DNA of 64,000 bases, taken from contig CAWJEG010000013.1 of NCBI GenBank assembly GCA_963841845.1, positions 558,001 through 622,000 on the forward strand, read 5' to 3'. Of this stretch, positions 1-8,995 are shown piece by piece. The notes under the pieces are model-generated. The model had not been told where the DNA came from. It saw only the letters and a list, made by a program, of their open reading frames with translations, and made no database searches. A program made the position numbers and the translations under genes. The DNA comes from CAVVGZ01 sp963841845. Lineage in GTDB: Bacteria > Chloroflexota > Anaerolineae > Anaerolineales > Anaerolineaceae. The number at the start of each line of letters is the position of its first letter. The stretch's first letter is position 1.

Positions 1-477
1 CTTCAACTTTTCATCCAGGTATCGAATGCTAACGATATCATCATTTTTGGCTACTTTTAATTCTTCTTCAAGAAGATCCAGGATAACCCGGTTTCGCACT
101 TGGTAACTATAAGATCCCATATTTAAAGCTGGATTTCGTTTCAGCTCGTTCAGGTATGAATCCCATAAGTTAATCCTTATCGGAATTTCGAGTTGCGCTT
201 TTTTCCTCCAGTTCGCTTGCCAGGCATCAAGAATAGAAGAAATTCGCTCTTCAATGTCTTTCACCCCACTAATTAAATTTGGTGCGTAGTCGTAGGTATT
301 AATTTTTCTCAAACACAAATATAGGTTTCCTGGGGTTAATTTCGGAACGGATGATTGTTCATCCTTACTCAAGCCGGGCAGGGAAATTGGCCAGAATTGA
401 GTTGGAGAAAGAAGATAATCTTTTAGCGCATTTAGGCTGGATACCGCATAAATACGCTCTATTTCCTTAGAGTCCAA
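1..477 (-). CDS. Hypothetical protein, partial (3' end outside window)
   Basis: An open reading frame runs off the left edge of the window; 159 codons are visible. The start is a TTG at 475-477, chosen because a strong GGGGAGGG ribosome site lies just upstream on the minus strand. The visible part is a soluble, mostly helical protein beginning LDSKEIERIYAVSSLN, with many charged residues and no signal peptide or membrane segment. I do not recognise the family. It lies on the same strand as the solute-binding protein gene and 27 bp beyond it, so the two may be co-transcribed. The missing C-terminus may carry the identifying domain. Confidence 0.6.
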   Translation of the reverse strand, partial: MDSKEIERIYAVSSLNALKDYLLSPTQFWPISLPGLSKDEQSSVPKLTPGNLYLCLRKINTYDYAPNLISGVKDIEERISSILDAWQANWRKKAQLEIPIRINLWDSYLNELKRNPALNMGSYSYQVRNRVILDLLEEELKVAKNDDIVSIRYLDEKLK

Positions 478-504
478 TTATCCCTCCCCTTGATTTCCAG
501 ATTT

Positions 505-2193
505 CTATTCAGACAAATTCTCAGTTGGTGTTGATTGAGCTTTTCTACGGGTTACCATAAACCAATCCAGTATGGTGGAGAACCGATCACTGCTGTCAAA
601 CAACGGACCAAGGCTTACCCCCTGTATTTGATAATCGACACCGTAATTATAAACAGGGTAATAAAGTGGTAATGCAGGAACTTCATCGGCAAAAATGACT
701 TGGAAATTTCGGTAAAGGCGGATTCTCTCCGCCAAATCATTGGTGATGCGGGCTTCCTCAATGAACTCACTGGCAGTCCGGCTATCCCATTGCGTATAAT
801 TTTGGCCGCCTGTTGATTGTGCCTGATCCCAGAAAGGGTAAGGATCCGGATCGGGTGTTTTGGAAAAATTTACGTCGACCAGGGCTGCCTGGTAGTTACG
901 CAATTCCAGACGCTCATTAACGAGTACATCATATGGCAATGGAGTGAGGGTAACCTGAACACCAAGTTTCTCCCAATTTTCTTTGATCGATTCTGCGATC
1001 AAGCGGTCCTGTTCACTATCGGGATGGAGCAATTCAAACGCTAAAGGTACTCCATCCTTTTCTCGAACTGTGCTGCTTTCACCAGAGATCAAGTAGCCCT
1101 CAAGTTGAAGGGTATTCTTGGCCTGCTCAAGGTTAAAGTCTATGGTACCCGTATCATAGTAAGCCCATGTACCGGGTAGGATGGGACCATTAGCTAATAT
1201 TGCCTGGCTGTTGAGGATGTTATTAATGATCCATTGCCGGTTTATTCCCTGTAACAAAGCCTTACGGATGTTTGTCTCCTGAAAAAATGGGGTATCCGGA
1301 TTTTTATTGTTAATAAGGATCATCTTCAATTCTGGTGAGTTTACTGTATAGAACCCAAGGTTTTCTTCCTTAAGTGCTTCGGAGACCAGTTCTGGGGGCA
1401 CCTTGGATATTCCCTGGACAATACCTTCGCGATATGCCTGCAGCGCTTCCTGCGCCGTGTTGTAATATAAAAAATTTATTTGTTCGAGGAAAGGTTTATT
1501 TTCTTTATAGAATTCATCAAAAGCTTTAAGCACAACCCCGCTAATTATTCCGTCAGTAACAACCAATTGATCGAACTTAAACGGTCCGGTTCCAACTGGT
1601 GCTAAATTAAATGGATGATTAATTATCTCGTCTATTGAAAAATTACTAAGAAGGTGGCTGGGCAAGACTCCAAATGTCAGGTAGTCAGTGAATGGCGCAA
1701 ATGGTTCCGGCAAGCGGAATTGGATGGTAGTATCGCTGAGCGCTTCTACCTCGACGTTATTCCAAAACTCCTTCAAATCAGCAGGAACAACATCGCCTCC
1801 CTGCCGGATTAATTCGATTGTGAATAGAATATCTGCCGTCGTTAAAGGATTTCCATCGTGCCAAACGATATTTGGACGCAGCTCAAAATTATATGTCTTG
1901 CCATCCTGTGATATGCCCCATGATTCTGCCAGATCAGGCTGAGGAACGCCATTTTCTCCGATACTCAATAAACCACTGAAGATTAATTTGTCGACATCCC
2001 GGTCAACTGAATTAAAAGAATCTAACAGCGGATTATAGCGCTGCGGGGAACCAATCAGTGCTTCGGTATAAATTCCACCTCTGACAGGTTCGGGAATAAT
2101 TTGTTGGATAACTGGTTGTTCGCTTAATAGCAAAATCCCCACCACCAGACCGGTGAGGAAAATGATGATTAACTGCCAGCGCATTTTTTTCAT
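505..2193 (-). CDS. ABC transporter substrate-binding protein, family 5 (peptide/nickel type)
   Basis: This 562-residue protein is the extracytoplasmic ligand-binding subunit of a DppA/OppA-like ABC importer. An N-terminal hydrophobic segment (residues about 6-24) has no lipobox cysteine, so it reads as a signal anchor. The family-5 fold follows: a GGIYTEALIG start, the PDLAESWGISQDGKTYNF region typical of the family at about 85-105, then WHDGNPLTTADILFTIE, and a conserved C-terminal lobe to about residue 530. No permease or ATPase genes are next to it, so it is an orphan here or works with a transporter elsewhere. The ligand cannot be told from sequence. The ATG lies five bases after a terminator-like hairpin and its U-tract, and no ribosome site is evident. 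Confidence 0.85.
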   Translation of the reverse strand: MKKMRWQLIIIFLTGLVVGILLLSEQPVIQQIIPEPVRGGIYTEALIGSPQRYNPLLDSFNSVDRDVDKLIFSGLLSIGENGVPQPDLAESWGISQDGKTYNFELRPNIVWHDGNPLTTADILFTIELIRQGGDVVPADLKEFWNNVEVEALSDTTIQFRLPEPFAPFTDYLTFGVLPSHLLSNFSIDEIINHPFNLAPVGTGPFKFDQLVVTDGIISGVVLKAFDEFYKENKPFLEQINFLYYNTAQEALQAYREGIVQGISKVPPELVSEALKEENLGFYTVNSPELKMILINNKNPDTPFFQETNIRKALLQGINRQWIINNILNSQAILANGPILPGTWAYYDTGTIDFNLEQAKNTLQLEGYLISGESSTVREKDGVPLAFELLHPDSEQDRLIAESIKENWEKLGVQVTLTPLPYDVLVNERLELRNYQAALVDVNFSKTPDPDPYPFWDQAQSTGGQNYTQWDSRTASEFIEEARITNDLAERIRLYRNFQVIFADEVPALPLYYPVYNYGVDYQIQGVSLGPLFDSSDRFSTILDWFMVTRRKAQSTPTENLSE

Positions 2194-2197
2194 AATT

Positions 2198-2234
2198 AAA
2201 AAATTAGGGCGAGCCCCCTACTATTGGGTCGCCC
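2198..2234 (-). terminator. Probable rho-independent terminator after secG
   Basis: On the minus strand GGGCGACCC pairs with GGG..TCGCCC (plus-strand 2207-2234, small GC bulge), followed by a six-T run (complement of 2198-2203). It sits between secG and the solute-binding protein gene. A second perfect 8-bp hairpin (2248-2255 with 2264-2271) lies just before it. Confidence 0.55.
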
Positions 2235-2278
2235 CAAACCCTTGGGATTATTCATTTAATCCCATGAATAATGGGGGT

Positions 2279-2509
2279 TCATTGCCCAACGATTATAGTG
2301 GCCAGTGTCAAAACAAAAAACAAGACACTCAAACCAATCGTTATCCAAAATAGCGTTTTCTCAATCCCACGACGGCTAGTAAAAACAGCACCGCTGTCAC
2401 TGCCGGTCAGCCCACCAAGTCCAACACCCTTGTTCTGTAAAATAACACTGATGATGAGTGCTACTGAAGTTATAATCAATGCGATTTCAAAATAATTTTG
2501 TATTGTCAA
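2279..2509 (-). CDS. secG: Preprotein translocase subunit SecG
   Basis: SecG is a small two-helix membrane subunit of the SecYEG channel that helps SecA-driven protein export. The 76-residue product has two hydrophobic helices (about 4-25 and 50-72) joined by the diagnostic loop LQNKGVGLGGLTGSDSG followed by FTSRRGIEKTLF, which matches SecG closely. The start is a TTG at 2507-2509, eight bases after a perfect AAGGAGG site; an in-frame ATG ten codons further upstream has no such site. The length agrees with the family (about 75 residues). It is expressed from its own promoter and is followed by a terminator-like hairpin. Confidence 0.93.
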   Translation of the reverse strand: MTIQNYFEIALIITSVALIISVILQNKGVGLGGLTGSDSGAVFTSRRGIEKTLFWITIGLSVLFFVLTLATIIVGQ

Positions 2510-2541
2510 TCGTATCCTCCTTAAAGTACAAAGCAGCACAG

Positions 2542-2571
2542 ATTATACCTTTTTATAAAGGATTTAGTCAA
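2542..2571 (-). promoter_or_regulatory. Sigma-70-type promoter of secG
   Basis: On the minus strand TTGACT (complement of 2566-2571) and TATAAT (complement of 2542-2547) are separated by 18 bp, about 30 bp upstream of the secG start. Confidence 0.75.
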
Positions 2572-2581
2572 CCAAAACAAT

Positions 2582-3643
2582 ATGGAAGAATTAATATCCA
2601 GCCTTCATATCCATACAAAATATAGCGATGGGAGTTCGAATCATGCGGAGATTGCCCGGATTGCCTTGGAAAACAACATTGATGTCATCATCTTTACGGA
2701 TCATAATATCCTCGTAAAGGGTATTGAAGGATACTACCGTGCAGGAGATAAAAAGGTTATCATGCTGTGCGGAGAAGAGATCCACAATCCATACCAGAAT
2801 CCTCAAAAAAACCATCTTATCGTCCTGGGTGTAAATGAAGAGATTGCTAAGTTCGCTCACGATTTAAGTACCCTTACCCGGCAGGTTGAAATGAAAGGAG
2901 GACTGGCGTTTATTGCGCACCCATTTGAGGATGCCTTGCCTTCCTTTCATGAACCCAAGATTTGTTGGGATGACTGGGAAGTCCAAAATATCCATGGTAT
3001 AGAGATTTGGAACCAATTGAGTGAGCTCAAAACCACTGCCAGAAACTGGCTGCACACCATATTCCTGGTCTTTTTCCCACAATACATCGCTAATCAACCC
3101 CATCCGGAAACACTTAAACAATGGGACTCCCTGCTCGCCGAAGGACGGAAAATTGTAGCCTTCGGGGGAGCTGATGCACATGCATTGGTTAAACATATTG
3201 GTCCTTTTACAAAAAGAATATTCCCATACGGATTTCATTTTCAGGGGATAACCACTCACCTTCTCGTGGATCGTCCCCTCTCAGATGACCATTTAGTTGA
3301 CGAGCAGATGGTTCTCGATTCATTCAGAAAAGGTCACGTTTTTGTTGCCTATGATCTGCCTTTTCCAGCAAAAGGCTTCCGATTTTCCGCAATGAATATC
3401 GAAAAGGAAATCATCATGGGAGATACAATTGAACTTGATGGTGGGATCACATTAAAAATCCACCTGCCAATCAAGGCTGAGTGCAGGCTGATTAAAGATG
3501 GTAGGGTAATTAATGTATACGAACAACCTGGGGTTGTGAAGACAATTACAGATCCTGGAGTATATCGTGTTGAGTGTTATCTGGATTACCTGGGGAAAAG
3601 ACGGGGATGGATTTTTAGCAACCCAATAACAATTACGAAGTAG
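2582..3643 (+). CDS. PHP-domain metal-dependent phosphoesterase
   Basis: This 353-residue protein starts with a PHP (polymerase and histidinol phosphatase) domain, a metal-binding TIM-barrel-like fold that hydrolyses phosphate esters. The metal-ligand motifs are visible: HIHTKYSDGS at residues 9-18, FTDHN at 38-42, AHPFED near residue 118, and GGADAHA near 200. The last 100 or so residues look like a beta-rich accessory domain with a lysine/arginine-rich end. The exact substrate is unknown; PHP proteins include phosphatases, nucleases and DNA polymerase subunits, and this one has no polymerase part. The gene is divergent from secG, with no clear ribosome site before its ATG, so translation from a very short leader is possible. 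Confidence 0.85.
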   Translation: MEELISSLHIHTKYSDGSSNHAEIARIALENNIDVIIFTDHNILVKGIEGYYRAGDKKVIMLCGEEIHNPYQNPQKNHLIVLGVNEEIAKFAHDLSTLTRQVEMKGGLAFIAHPFEDALPSFHEPKICWDDWEVQNIHGIEIWNQLSELKTTARNWLHTIFLVFFPQYIANQPHPETLKQWDSLLAEGRKIVAFGGADAHALVKHIGPFTKRIFPYGFHFQGITTHLLVDRPLSDDHLVDEQMVLDSFRKGHVFVAYDLPFPAKGFRFSAMNIEKEIIMGDTIELDGGITLKIHLPIKAECRLIKDGRVINVYEQPGVVKTITDPGVYRVECYLDYLGKRRGWIFSNPITITK

Positions 3644-3967
3644 CAGGCAGCCTTATCATCACCAGGAATAACATATAATCTATTTACTGATGCCAGGTAT
3701 CCTGTTCAAGGTATGAATAATCCACTCCGGGCAGGAATATGGAACGGAAATTCCTGGTGTAAAAAATACCTTTGTAATTTTACCCAACAGGTCAAAAAAA
3801 TATAGATCTCGAGGACTAAAAATCAAGGTCTTTATACTATTTATATCAGGCCTAATCAGCTGGTAATAATGGACGAATCCCCCGAATTACATTCATGTGG
3901 GTTATTGCCACATATTTTAGACGATTATTGATATTGATCACCATGTTCAGTACTTAATATCCAGGAT
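3644..3967. other. Intergenic region between convergent PHP and rtcB genes
   Basis: No intact gene is seen. On the minus strand an open stretch of about 68 codons without a start (containing IRPDINSIKTLIFSPRDLY) reads like the decayed 3' end of a gene, but I do not recognise it. No convincing shared terminator was found. Confidence 0.4.
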
Positions 3968-5417
3968 CTAACCTTTAATCACAGCCACAGGCAATAATCT
4001 GGCAACTTTTGCTGCAATTCCTGCCCCGCATACCACATCAATTACCCGGTCAACGTCTTTATATGCTTCGGGTGCCTCTTCGGCCAGCCCGGAAAGTGAT
4101 CCAGCTCGGATGCGGATACCTCTGGCTCCTAGAGTTTCAATTAAATCATGATCCCCGTACTTTTCGCTTAGCCTCATTCCTGCTCATCACCCTGCCTGCT
4201 CCATGGCAGGTTGTCCCAAACGATTTTTCCAAACCGGTTTGAGTACCTGACAGGATCCAGGAAGCTGTCCCCATGCTGCCCGGGATTAACACCGGCTGCC
4301 CGGTGGGAAGGTACTCATCCGGTAACATGTGAGAATTTGGAGGTAAAGCTCGCGTTGCCCCTTTACGATGAACACAAACCATCCTTGGAATTCCATCAAT
4401 AGAATGGGTTTCAATATTTCCCATGTTATGAGCGATATCATAAACCTGGTGTAGGTGCCAGTTTGCAACTTTGCCGGCAAGAACCTCCTCGAACGCCTTG
4501 CGTGCGTGGTGGGCAAGTATCTGTCTGTTTGCAAAAGCATAATTTGCAGCGGCACGCATCGCTCCCAGATAATCCTGACCTTCAGGAGAGTTTATCGGCG
4601 CACAGACCAGTTCTCGGTCAGGCAGTTTTATTCCATATCTTTTATCGAGTCCCTGGTAAGATTTGACATAATCCGTACAAACCTGGTGACCCAGCCCGCG
4701 AGAACCGCAATGAATCATTAATGTAAGATTACCTTTGGTTAAACCCCAAACTGAGGCGACCGACGGATTGAATATCTGGTCAACCACCCCCACCTCTAAG
4801 AAATGGTTACCTGCCCCAAGGGTGCCCAGCTGCGATTCACCCCGTTCCCTTGCACGTGCGCTTACCTTACCCGGAATTCCTTGGAGAGAACCCCCATTTT
4901 CTGTCCGGCGGAGATCAGCTGCAGACGCGAACCCCTGTTTTTCTGCCCATATCGCCCCGGTTTCTAGCACTTTGGATAATTCCTTATCATTTAATTTCAA
5001 GGAGCCTTTAGTTCCCACACCGCTCGGGCAGTACCGGTCAAGAGCCAGGATTAAATCATCAAGATAAGGCTCAACCTCCTCAAGACAAATCCTGGAGCCT
5101 AACAGGCGTACCCCGCAATTGATATCATACCCAATCGCACCCGGAGAAATCACTCCGCATTCAAAGTCGGCCGCTGCAACTCCGCCGATTGGAAATCCAT
5201 ATCCCTGGTGAACATCCGGCATCACGATCACATTCTTGATAAAACCTGGAAGCATAGCCGCATTCATAGCTTGTTCAAAGGATAAATCCCCCAATGCATC
5301 TTCCAATAAATCTCTTGAGACAAATGCTCTCACTGGGATTTTTATATCAGCATTGAAACTAACTGGAATTTCCCATTCGAAATCGGATATTTTAATAAAA
5401 TCTGATACCCTTATCAT
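3968..5417 (-). CDS. rtcB: RNA-splicing ligase RtcB, frameshifted near the 3' end
   Basis: RtcB joins RNA 2',3'-cyclic phosphate and 5'-OH ends using GTP and two Mn ions; it repairs or splices RNA in the cytosol. Family motifs include MPDVHQGYGFPIGGVAA, DINCGVRLL, the metal-binding HCGSRGLGHQ and the GMP-histidine region CHGAGRVMSR. The first frame stops at 4146, while the family-like C-terminus (DHDLIETLGARGIRIRAGS onward) continues one base further along; one extra base in the GGGG at about 4153-4156 explains this. Corrected, the protein has 482 residues, the normal length. As written, the product would lack about 67 C-terminal residues after the guanylylated histidine. The ATG at 5415-5417 follows a GGAG site. 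Archease lies immediately upstream in the same operon. Confidence 0.9.
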
Positions 5418-5455
5418 TTTTTTACTCCAATTTATTTCCACAGTACCGGTAAATC

Positions 5456-5863
5456 TCAAATATCAAATACAATGAGCACCTCATAAATTCCCATTTTTTT
5501 TTGAATTTCTAGCATATGATATGTTACAGCTTTGATTTCGGAATAATCCTTCCTGGCTGGATTGCCGGCCATTTGGATTTGGAGGAATTCTTTATCGTGC
5601 GTGAAAACAAATTCCTTAAAAAAAAGTCCTTCGCTCTCAAGTAGATAGAGAAGCTCGGTAAGAAATGCAACCAACAATCCTTCTTGATCTCCTGCAGAAA
5701 TGCTGATATTGCGGTAATATTGACTTGAGTCTTCAGCCATGGTGCCCATTAATTGGTACATGCCACTCGCTGCTTGGGAAAATAACCCGTCTATCGTTGG
5801 AGCCCAAACCTGGAGAGCGCGGTCTGCGGTATGGGATATCTCAAGAAAACCTGCTGGCACCAT
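5456..5863 (-). CDS. Archease, RtcB activator
   Basis: Archease is a small protein that speeds RtcB guanylylation and turnover and widens its nucleotide use. The 135-residue product has the family signature near the N-terminus, FLEISHTADRALQVWA, with the acidic metal-binding residues of the HTAD motif, plus the central LLVAFLTELLYLLESEG segment and the C-terminal EIKAVTYHML region. The start has a strong AAGGAGGGAT ribosome site. The gene is followed 38 bp later by rtcB, so cofactor and ligase are made together. A TATAAT (complement of 5887-5892) lies in the 33-bp gap to the divergent FHA gene and is the likely -10 box. Confidence 0.9.
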   Translation of the reverse strand: MVPAGFLEISHTADRALQVWAPTIDGLFSQAASGMYQLMGTMAEDSSQYYRNISISAGDQEGLLVAFLTELLYLLESEGLFFKEFVFTHDKEFLQIQMAGNPARKDYSEIKAVTYHMLEIQKKMGIYEVLIVFDI

Positions 5864-5896
5864 GAACGTATCCCTCCTTGGTAATAATTATAGCGT

Positions 5897-6691
5897 ATGA
5901 AAAACAGCCTGGATAAGATCGAAAAAAAACTACAAATACTCTTTGAGAGTAGCATTAATCCTTTATCTAATGTGGATTACAGCCATGTGGTCATCCATGA
6001 GCTGATCGATTGCCTGGAAAAATCAACCTTTATAAAACAGGATGGAACACTCACCGCTGCACATGTCTACACCATTAAAGTTAGTCCGGAGATGTTACCC
6101 GTGTGGCAAAAAAAGCAAGGCATACTGGACCGGTTGTCGAAAGAGTTGATGGGTGCTGCAGAAGAGAATGGGATTAAATTTTCATACACCCCTGTGATCA
6201 GACTGGTTGAGGATAAAAATCTAAATACAGATCAAATTGATGTCAGTGCTTCATTGACCGGAGAGGTTGTTGGGCAAACTTCTGCAATCATTCTTGATTC
6301 GGATGATGGCGCCTCAATACAATCCGACTATCCATTGAGAGCATTTCTCATCCGGGATGGGTCAAAAACCGTCCTTATAAATCAGAGGACATTTAATATT
6401 GGGCGGCGCCCGGACAACCACCTCGTCTTAGAAGATCCTCGCGTATCCCGGGTTCATGCACAGATAAGGGCACGCCGAAATAAATTTATCCTCTTTGATT
6501 TAAATTCCACTGGCGGCACTTTTGTAAATGGTCAAAGGGTTTATCAGCATCAATTAAAACCTGGCGATGTTATTTCACTTGCAGGAGTATCCATTATTTA
6601 TAACGAAGAGTATCAAACGAATGTTCTGGATACGGGTGGGTATACAACAACGATAAATTCTTCCGATCCATCGAATAATATCGAGGAATGA
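5897..6691 (+). CDS. FhaA-like protein: DUF3662 domain plus FHA domain
   Basis: The 264-residue protein has an N-terminal DUF3662 (FhaA_N) domain at about 1-120, then a linker, then a forkhead-associated domain at about 165-240. FHA hallmarks are present: NIGRRPDNHL, RVSRVHAQI, DLNSTGGTFVNG. FHA domains bind phosphothreonine, so a Ser/Thr kinase partner is expected, but none is coded in this window. This domain pair is that of actinobacterial FhaA, which sits beside fhaB, rodA and pbpA and affects cell-wall synthesis. Here the next gene is an FHA membrane protein and a RodA/PBP fusion lies 2.3 kb on, so a cell-wall role is a reasonable inference. The gene overlaps the next by 4 bp. Confidence 0.85.
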   Translation: MKNSLDKIEKKLQILFESSINPLSNVDYSHVVIHELIDCLEKSTFIKQDGTLTAAHVYTIKVSPEMLPVWQKKQGILDRLSKELMGAAEENGIKFSYTPVIRLVEDKNLNTDQIDVSASLTGEVVGQTSAIILDSDDGASIQSDYPLRAFLIRDGSKTVLINQRTFNIGRRPDNHLVLEDPRVSRVHAQIRARRNKFILFDLNSTGGTFVNGQRVYQHQLKPGDVISLAGVSIIYNEEYQTNVLDTGGYTTTINSSDPSNNIEE

Positions 6692-7122
6692 TGAGTGGAA
6701 TTATCGTATTAGTATTCCGAATCTTGATTATTCTCAGCCTTTACGCATTTCTATTTCTGGCAATTTATATGATTTGGAAAAACATAGAGGTTACTAGCAG
6801 GGAAGTTTCAAAAATCAAGATCCCAAAAATAATACTCAGTATTGAAGACCAGGAAATTAATTCAATCCAGGAATTTACAAATTCCGAAATAATTATCGGA
6901 CGAGACCCTCAGTGTGATTTATCCATTTCACGGGAAACTGTATCAGCTCACCATGCGCGCTTGAGTTATCACCACAAAAACTGGTGGATTGACGATATGC
7001 TTTCGACCAATGGCACAATCTTAAATGAAGAACAGGTTAAAACAGCAACAGTTTTGGTGGACGGAGATACAATCCTCTGTGGAGATGTCCCAATATCAGT
7101 CAATATTGAACAGCCCGGCTAG
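6688..7122 (+). CDS. Membrane-anchored FHA protein (FhaB-like)
   Basis: This 144-residue protein has one N-terminal transmembrane helix (about 6-30), a short basic linker, and a cytoplasmic FHA domain (about 50-140) with IIGRDPQCDLSI, ETVSAHHARL and STNGTILN. It binds phosphothreonine partners at the membrane. The architecture matches FhaB (FipA) of Actinobacteria, which interacts with division and wall-synthesis proteins. The start overlaps the stop of the upstream FHA gene in an ATGA arrangement, indicating translational coupling. It ends eight bases before a convergent methyltransferase gene. Confidence 0.8.
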   Translation: MMSGIIVLVFRILIILSLYAFLFLAIYMIWKNIEVTSREVSKIKIPKIILSIEDQEINSIQEFTNSEIIIGRDPQCDLSISRETVSAHHARLSYHHKNWWIDDMLSTNGTILNEEQVKTATVLVDGDTILCGDVPISVNIEQPG

Positions 7123-7129
7123 GATTTAG

Positions 7130-7930
7130 TCATATGGAATTTTTCTTTTTGGCTACAGCAATTAAGGATGTACCAAATGGTAATTGAACACCAATTTTTA
7201 TCAGCTGATTTTCCCAACCTAAAATCATGCATAAAATATCATTAATTACCGGTATTATCTGCAATTCTTCCACTGCTGATTGAAAAATCTGTCCTTTATT
7301 CTGGTTGTTCTTCAAATGTTTTTTTGAAATTTTTCGCCTTAACCAGACCACTGGAAATAATATACCCATAAAATAACTCAACTGAATAACACGAAATCCC
7401 GCCAACTCTAATTTCCGGTTTAAATCAGCTTTTTGGTACCGCCTGATATGGTGACCAGCTTCATCAAAATAACTCCACAGCAAAGAAAATGCAGGCACAG
7501 TTAGTATTAAATAACCATCCTCTGAGATCATCCGGTTTAAGTCTCTCAGGACAAGGTTATCATCCTCCAGGTGTTCCATAACATCAAATAATCCAACTAA
7601 TCCAAATTGATTCCCAAATGGCGGATTATGCATATCTCCCTGCAATAACGCGCAGGAAGCCCTGTTTTTAGCATACACTAATCCCTGGTGATATAGATCC
7701 ATGCCAACTACTGATCCGTTAGGGAATACCCCCGTTATTGAACGCAGCACATTGCCTGTACCGCAACCTACCTCAAGAATTCGTTCTGTTCTGGTTATTT
7801 TGTCTCTCAGGCGAATTAAGAACATTTGGATAAGCTGGTTTCTGCTTTTGAACCAGAAATGCTGTTCCTCTATATTGGCCAAAGGTTCAAAATAATCAGG
7901 ATCATAGCTTTGTGCAGGATTTTCAGACAT
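7130..7930 (-). CDS. Class I SAM-dependent methyltransferase
   Basis: The 266-residue protein has the class I Rossmann signature ILEVGCGTGNVLRSI at about residue 50-64, the acidic motif II VVGMDLY, and GLFDVMEHLEDDNLVLRDL typical of small-molecule or lipid-type methyltransferases (Methyltransf_11/23 group). The C-terminal half has a hydrophobic stretch (YFMGILFPVVWL) that may touch the membrane. The substrate is unknown. It lies on the opposite strand between the FHA pair and mtnP, interrupting what is otherwise an actinobacteria-like fha-rodA-pbpA order. Confidence 0.8.
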   Translation of the reverse strand: MSENPAQSYDPDYFEPLANIEEQHFWFKSRNQLIQMFLIRLRDKITRTERILEVGCGTGNVLRSITGVFPNGSVVGMDLYHQGLVYAKNRASCALLQGDMHNPPFGNQFGLVGLFDVMEHLEDDNLVLRDLNRMISEDGYLILTVPAFSLLWSYFDEAGHHIRRYQKADLNRKLELAGFRVIQLSYFMGILFPVVWLRRKISKKHLKNNQNKGQIFQSAVEELQIIPVINDILCMILGWENQLIKIGVQLPFGTSLIAVAKKKNSI

Positions 7931-8047
7931 AAATTACCTTTGCCATGCATAGGTTATCAGGAATAAACAGCATTTCGTATCCATAAGAAATATATTATAC
8001 TTTTTGCAGATACTATTTAATCATATTGATAATAATATTTGGGTGTT

Positions 8048-8082
8048 CCTGGAAAGCATTTATCTGCATCGGCCTTTCCAGG
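8048..8082 (+). other. Leader hairpin upstream of mtnP
   Basis: CCTGGAAAG (8048-8056) and CTTTCCAGG (8074-8082) form a perfect 9-bp stem in the mtnP 5' region, 43 bases before the start codon. There is no U-run after it, and I could not match it to a SAM riboswitch. Confidence 0.4.
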
Positions 8083-8125
8083 CTAGCAGAATATTTGTAA
8101 TCTCAAATCTTGGAGGACTACTAAC

Positions 8126-8995
8126 ATGGATGAAAACCCAACCCTTGCATTTATTGGCGGCTCTGGATTGTATAATTTTTCTGCAATCAGTGATCAGGAA
8201 TCAATTGATATTGAAACCCCGTTCGGGTTCCCAAGCAGTCCAATTATCATCGGTAACCTGTTTGGCAGGAAAGTTGCGTTCCTTTCACGTCATGGACTTG
8301 GTCATTTTATACCACCAAGCGATGTAAATTACCGCGCTAATATCTATGCGCTGAAATCTTTAGGTGTTAAAAACGTAATAAGTATAAGTGCCTGCGGTTC
8401 ACTTAGGGAAGACTATAAACCAGGCGATATTGTAATTCCCGATCAATTATTCGATTTCACTCGAGGGCGCAAACGCTCCTTTTTTGAACAAGGACTGGTT
8501 GTTCATGTTGGTACAGCCGATCCATTCTGCAAAAACCTATCTAGCCAGGTTTTTAATGCTGTCAATAAATCGGGTGCCTGTGTTCATCAAGGGGGTACTT
8601 TTATTGTAATTGAAGGACCACGGTTTTCCACCAAGGCTGAATCCAATTTGTTCAGGGAATGGGGTATGTCAATTATTGGTATGACTGCCTGCCCGGAAGC
8701 ATTTTTAGCCAGGGAAGCCGAAATGTGTTACGCTACAATGGCACATGTGACGGATTATGATGTATGGCATATTAGTGAGGAACCTGTCAGTGTTGAGATG
8801 GTCATAAACACACTGAATAAGAATTTAGAAATTGCCCAGGAATCGATCATCGAGCTGACAAAAACCCCGCTGGAGGACGCAGATTGCAATTGTCAAAATG
8901 CATTAGCCTCTTCGATCATTACCCATCCAAACTCCATTACATCTGAGATGAAGAAAAAATTATCAATTCTTGTGGAAAAATATATAGCCCAGTGA
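8126..8995 (+). CDS. mtnP: S-methyl-5'-thioadenosine phosphorylase
   Basis: MtnP splits methylthioadenosine, a by-product of polyamine and related pathways, with phosphate to adenine and methylthioribose-1-phosphate, feeding methionine salvage. The 289-residue protein shows the family start (LAFIGGSGLYNF), the phosphate-contacting FLSRHGLGHFIPPSDVNYRA, and the very diagnostic MTACPEAFLAREAEMCYA followed by VTDYDVWH. The usual MT(N/L)xPE becomes MTACPE; relatives acting on other purine nucleosides (inosine, MTI) cannot be excluded. A GGAGG site precedes the ATG. Its stop overlaps the GTG start of the RodA/PBP fusion, so the two are coupled. Confidence 0.87.
   Translation: MDENPTLAFIGGSGLYNFSAISDQESIDIETPFGFPSSPIIIGNLFGRKVAFLSRHGLGHFIPPSDVNYRANIYALKSLGVKNVISISACGSLREDYKPGDIVIPDQLFDFTRGRKRSFFEQGLVVHVGTADPFCKNLSSQVFNAVNKSGACVHQGGTFIVIEGPRFSTKAESNLFREWGMSIIGMTACPEAFLAREAEMCYATMAHVTDYDVWHISEEPVSVEMVINTLNKNLEIAQESIIELTKTPLEDADCNCQNALASSIITHPNSITSEMKKKLSILVEKYIAQ

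Noticed and set aside
2630..2650. tRNA T-loop-like GTTCGAATC
   Set aside because: It lies inside the PHP gene, with no matching acceptor or anticodon arms.
8004..8125. SAM riboswitch before mtnP
   Set aside because: Only a simple hairpin was found; conserved SAM-riboswitch elements were not.
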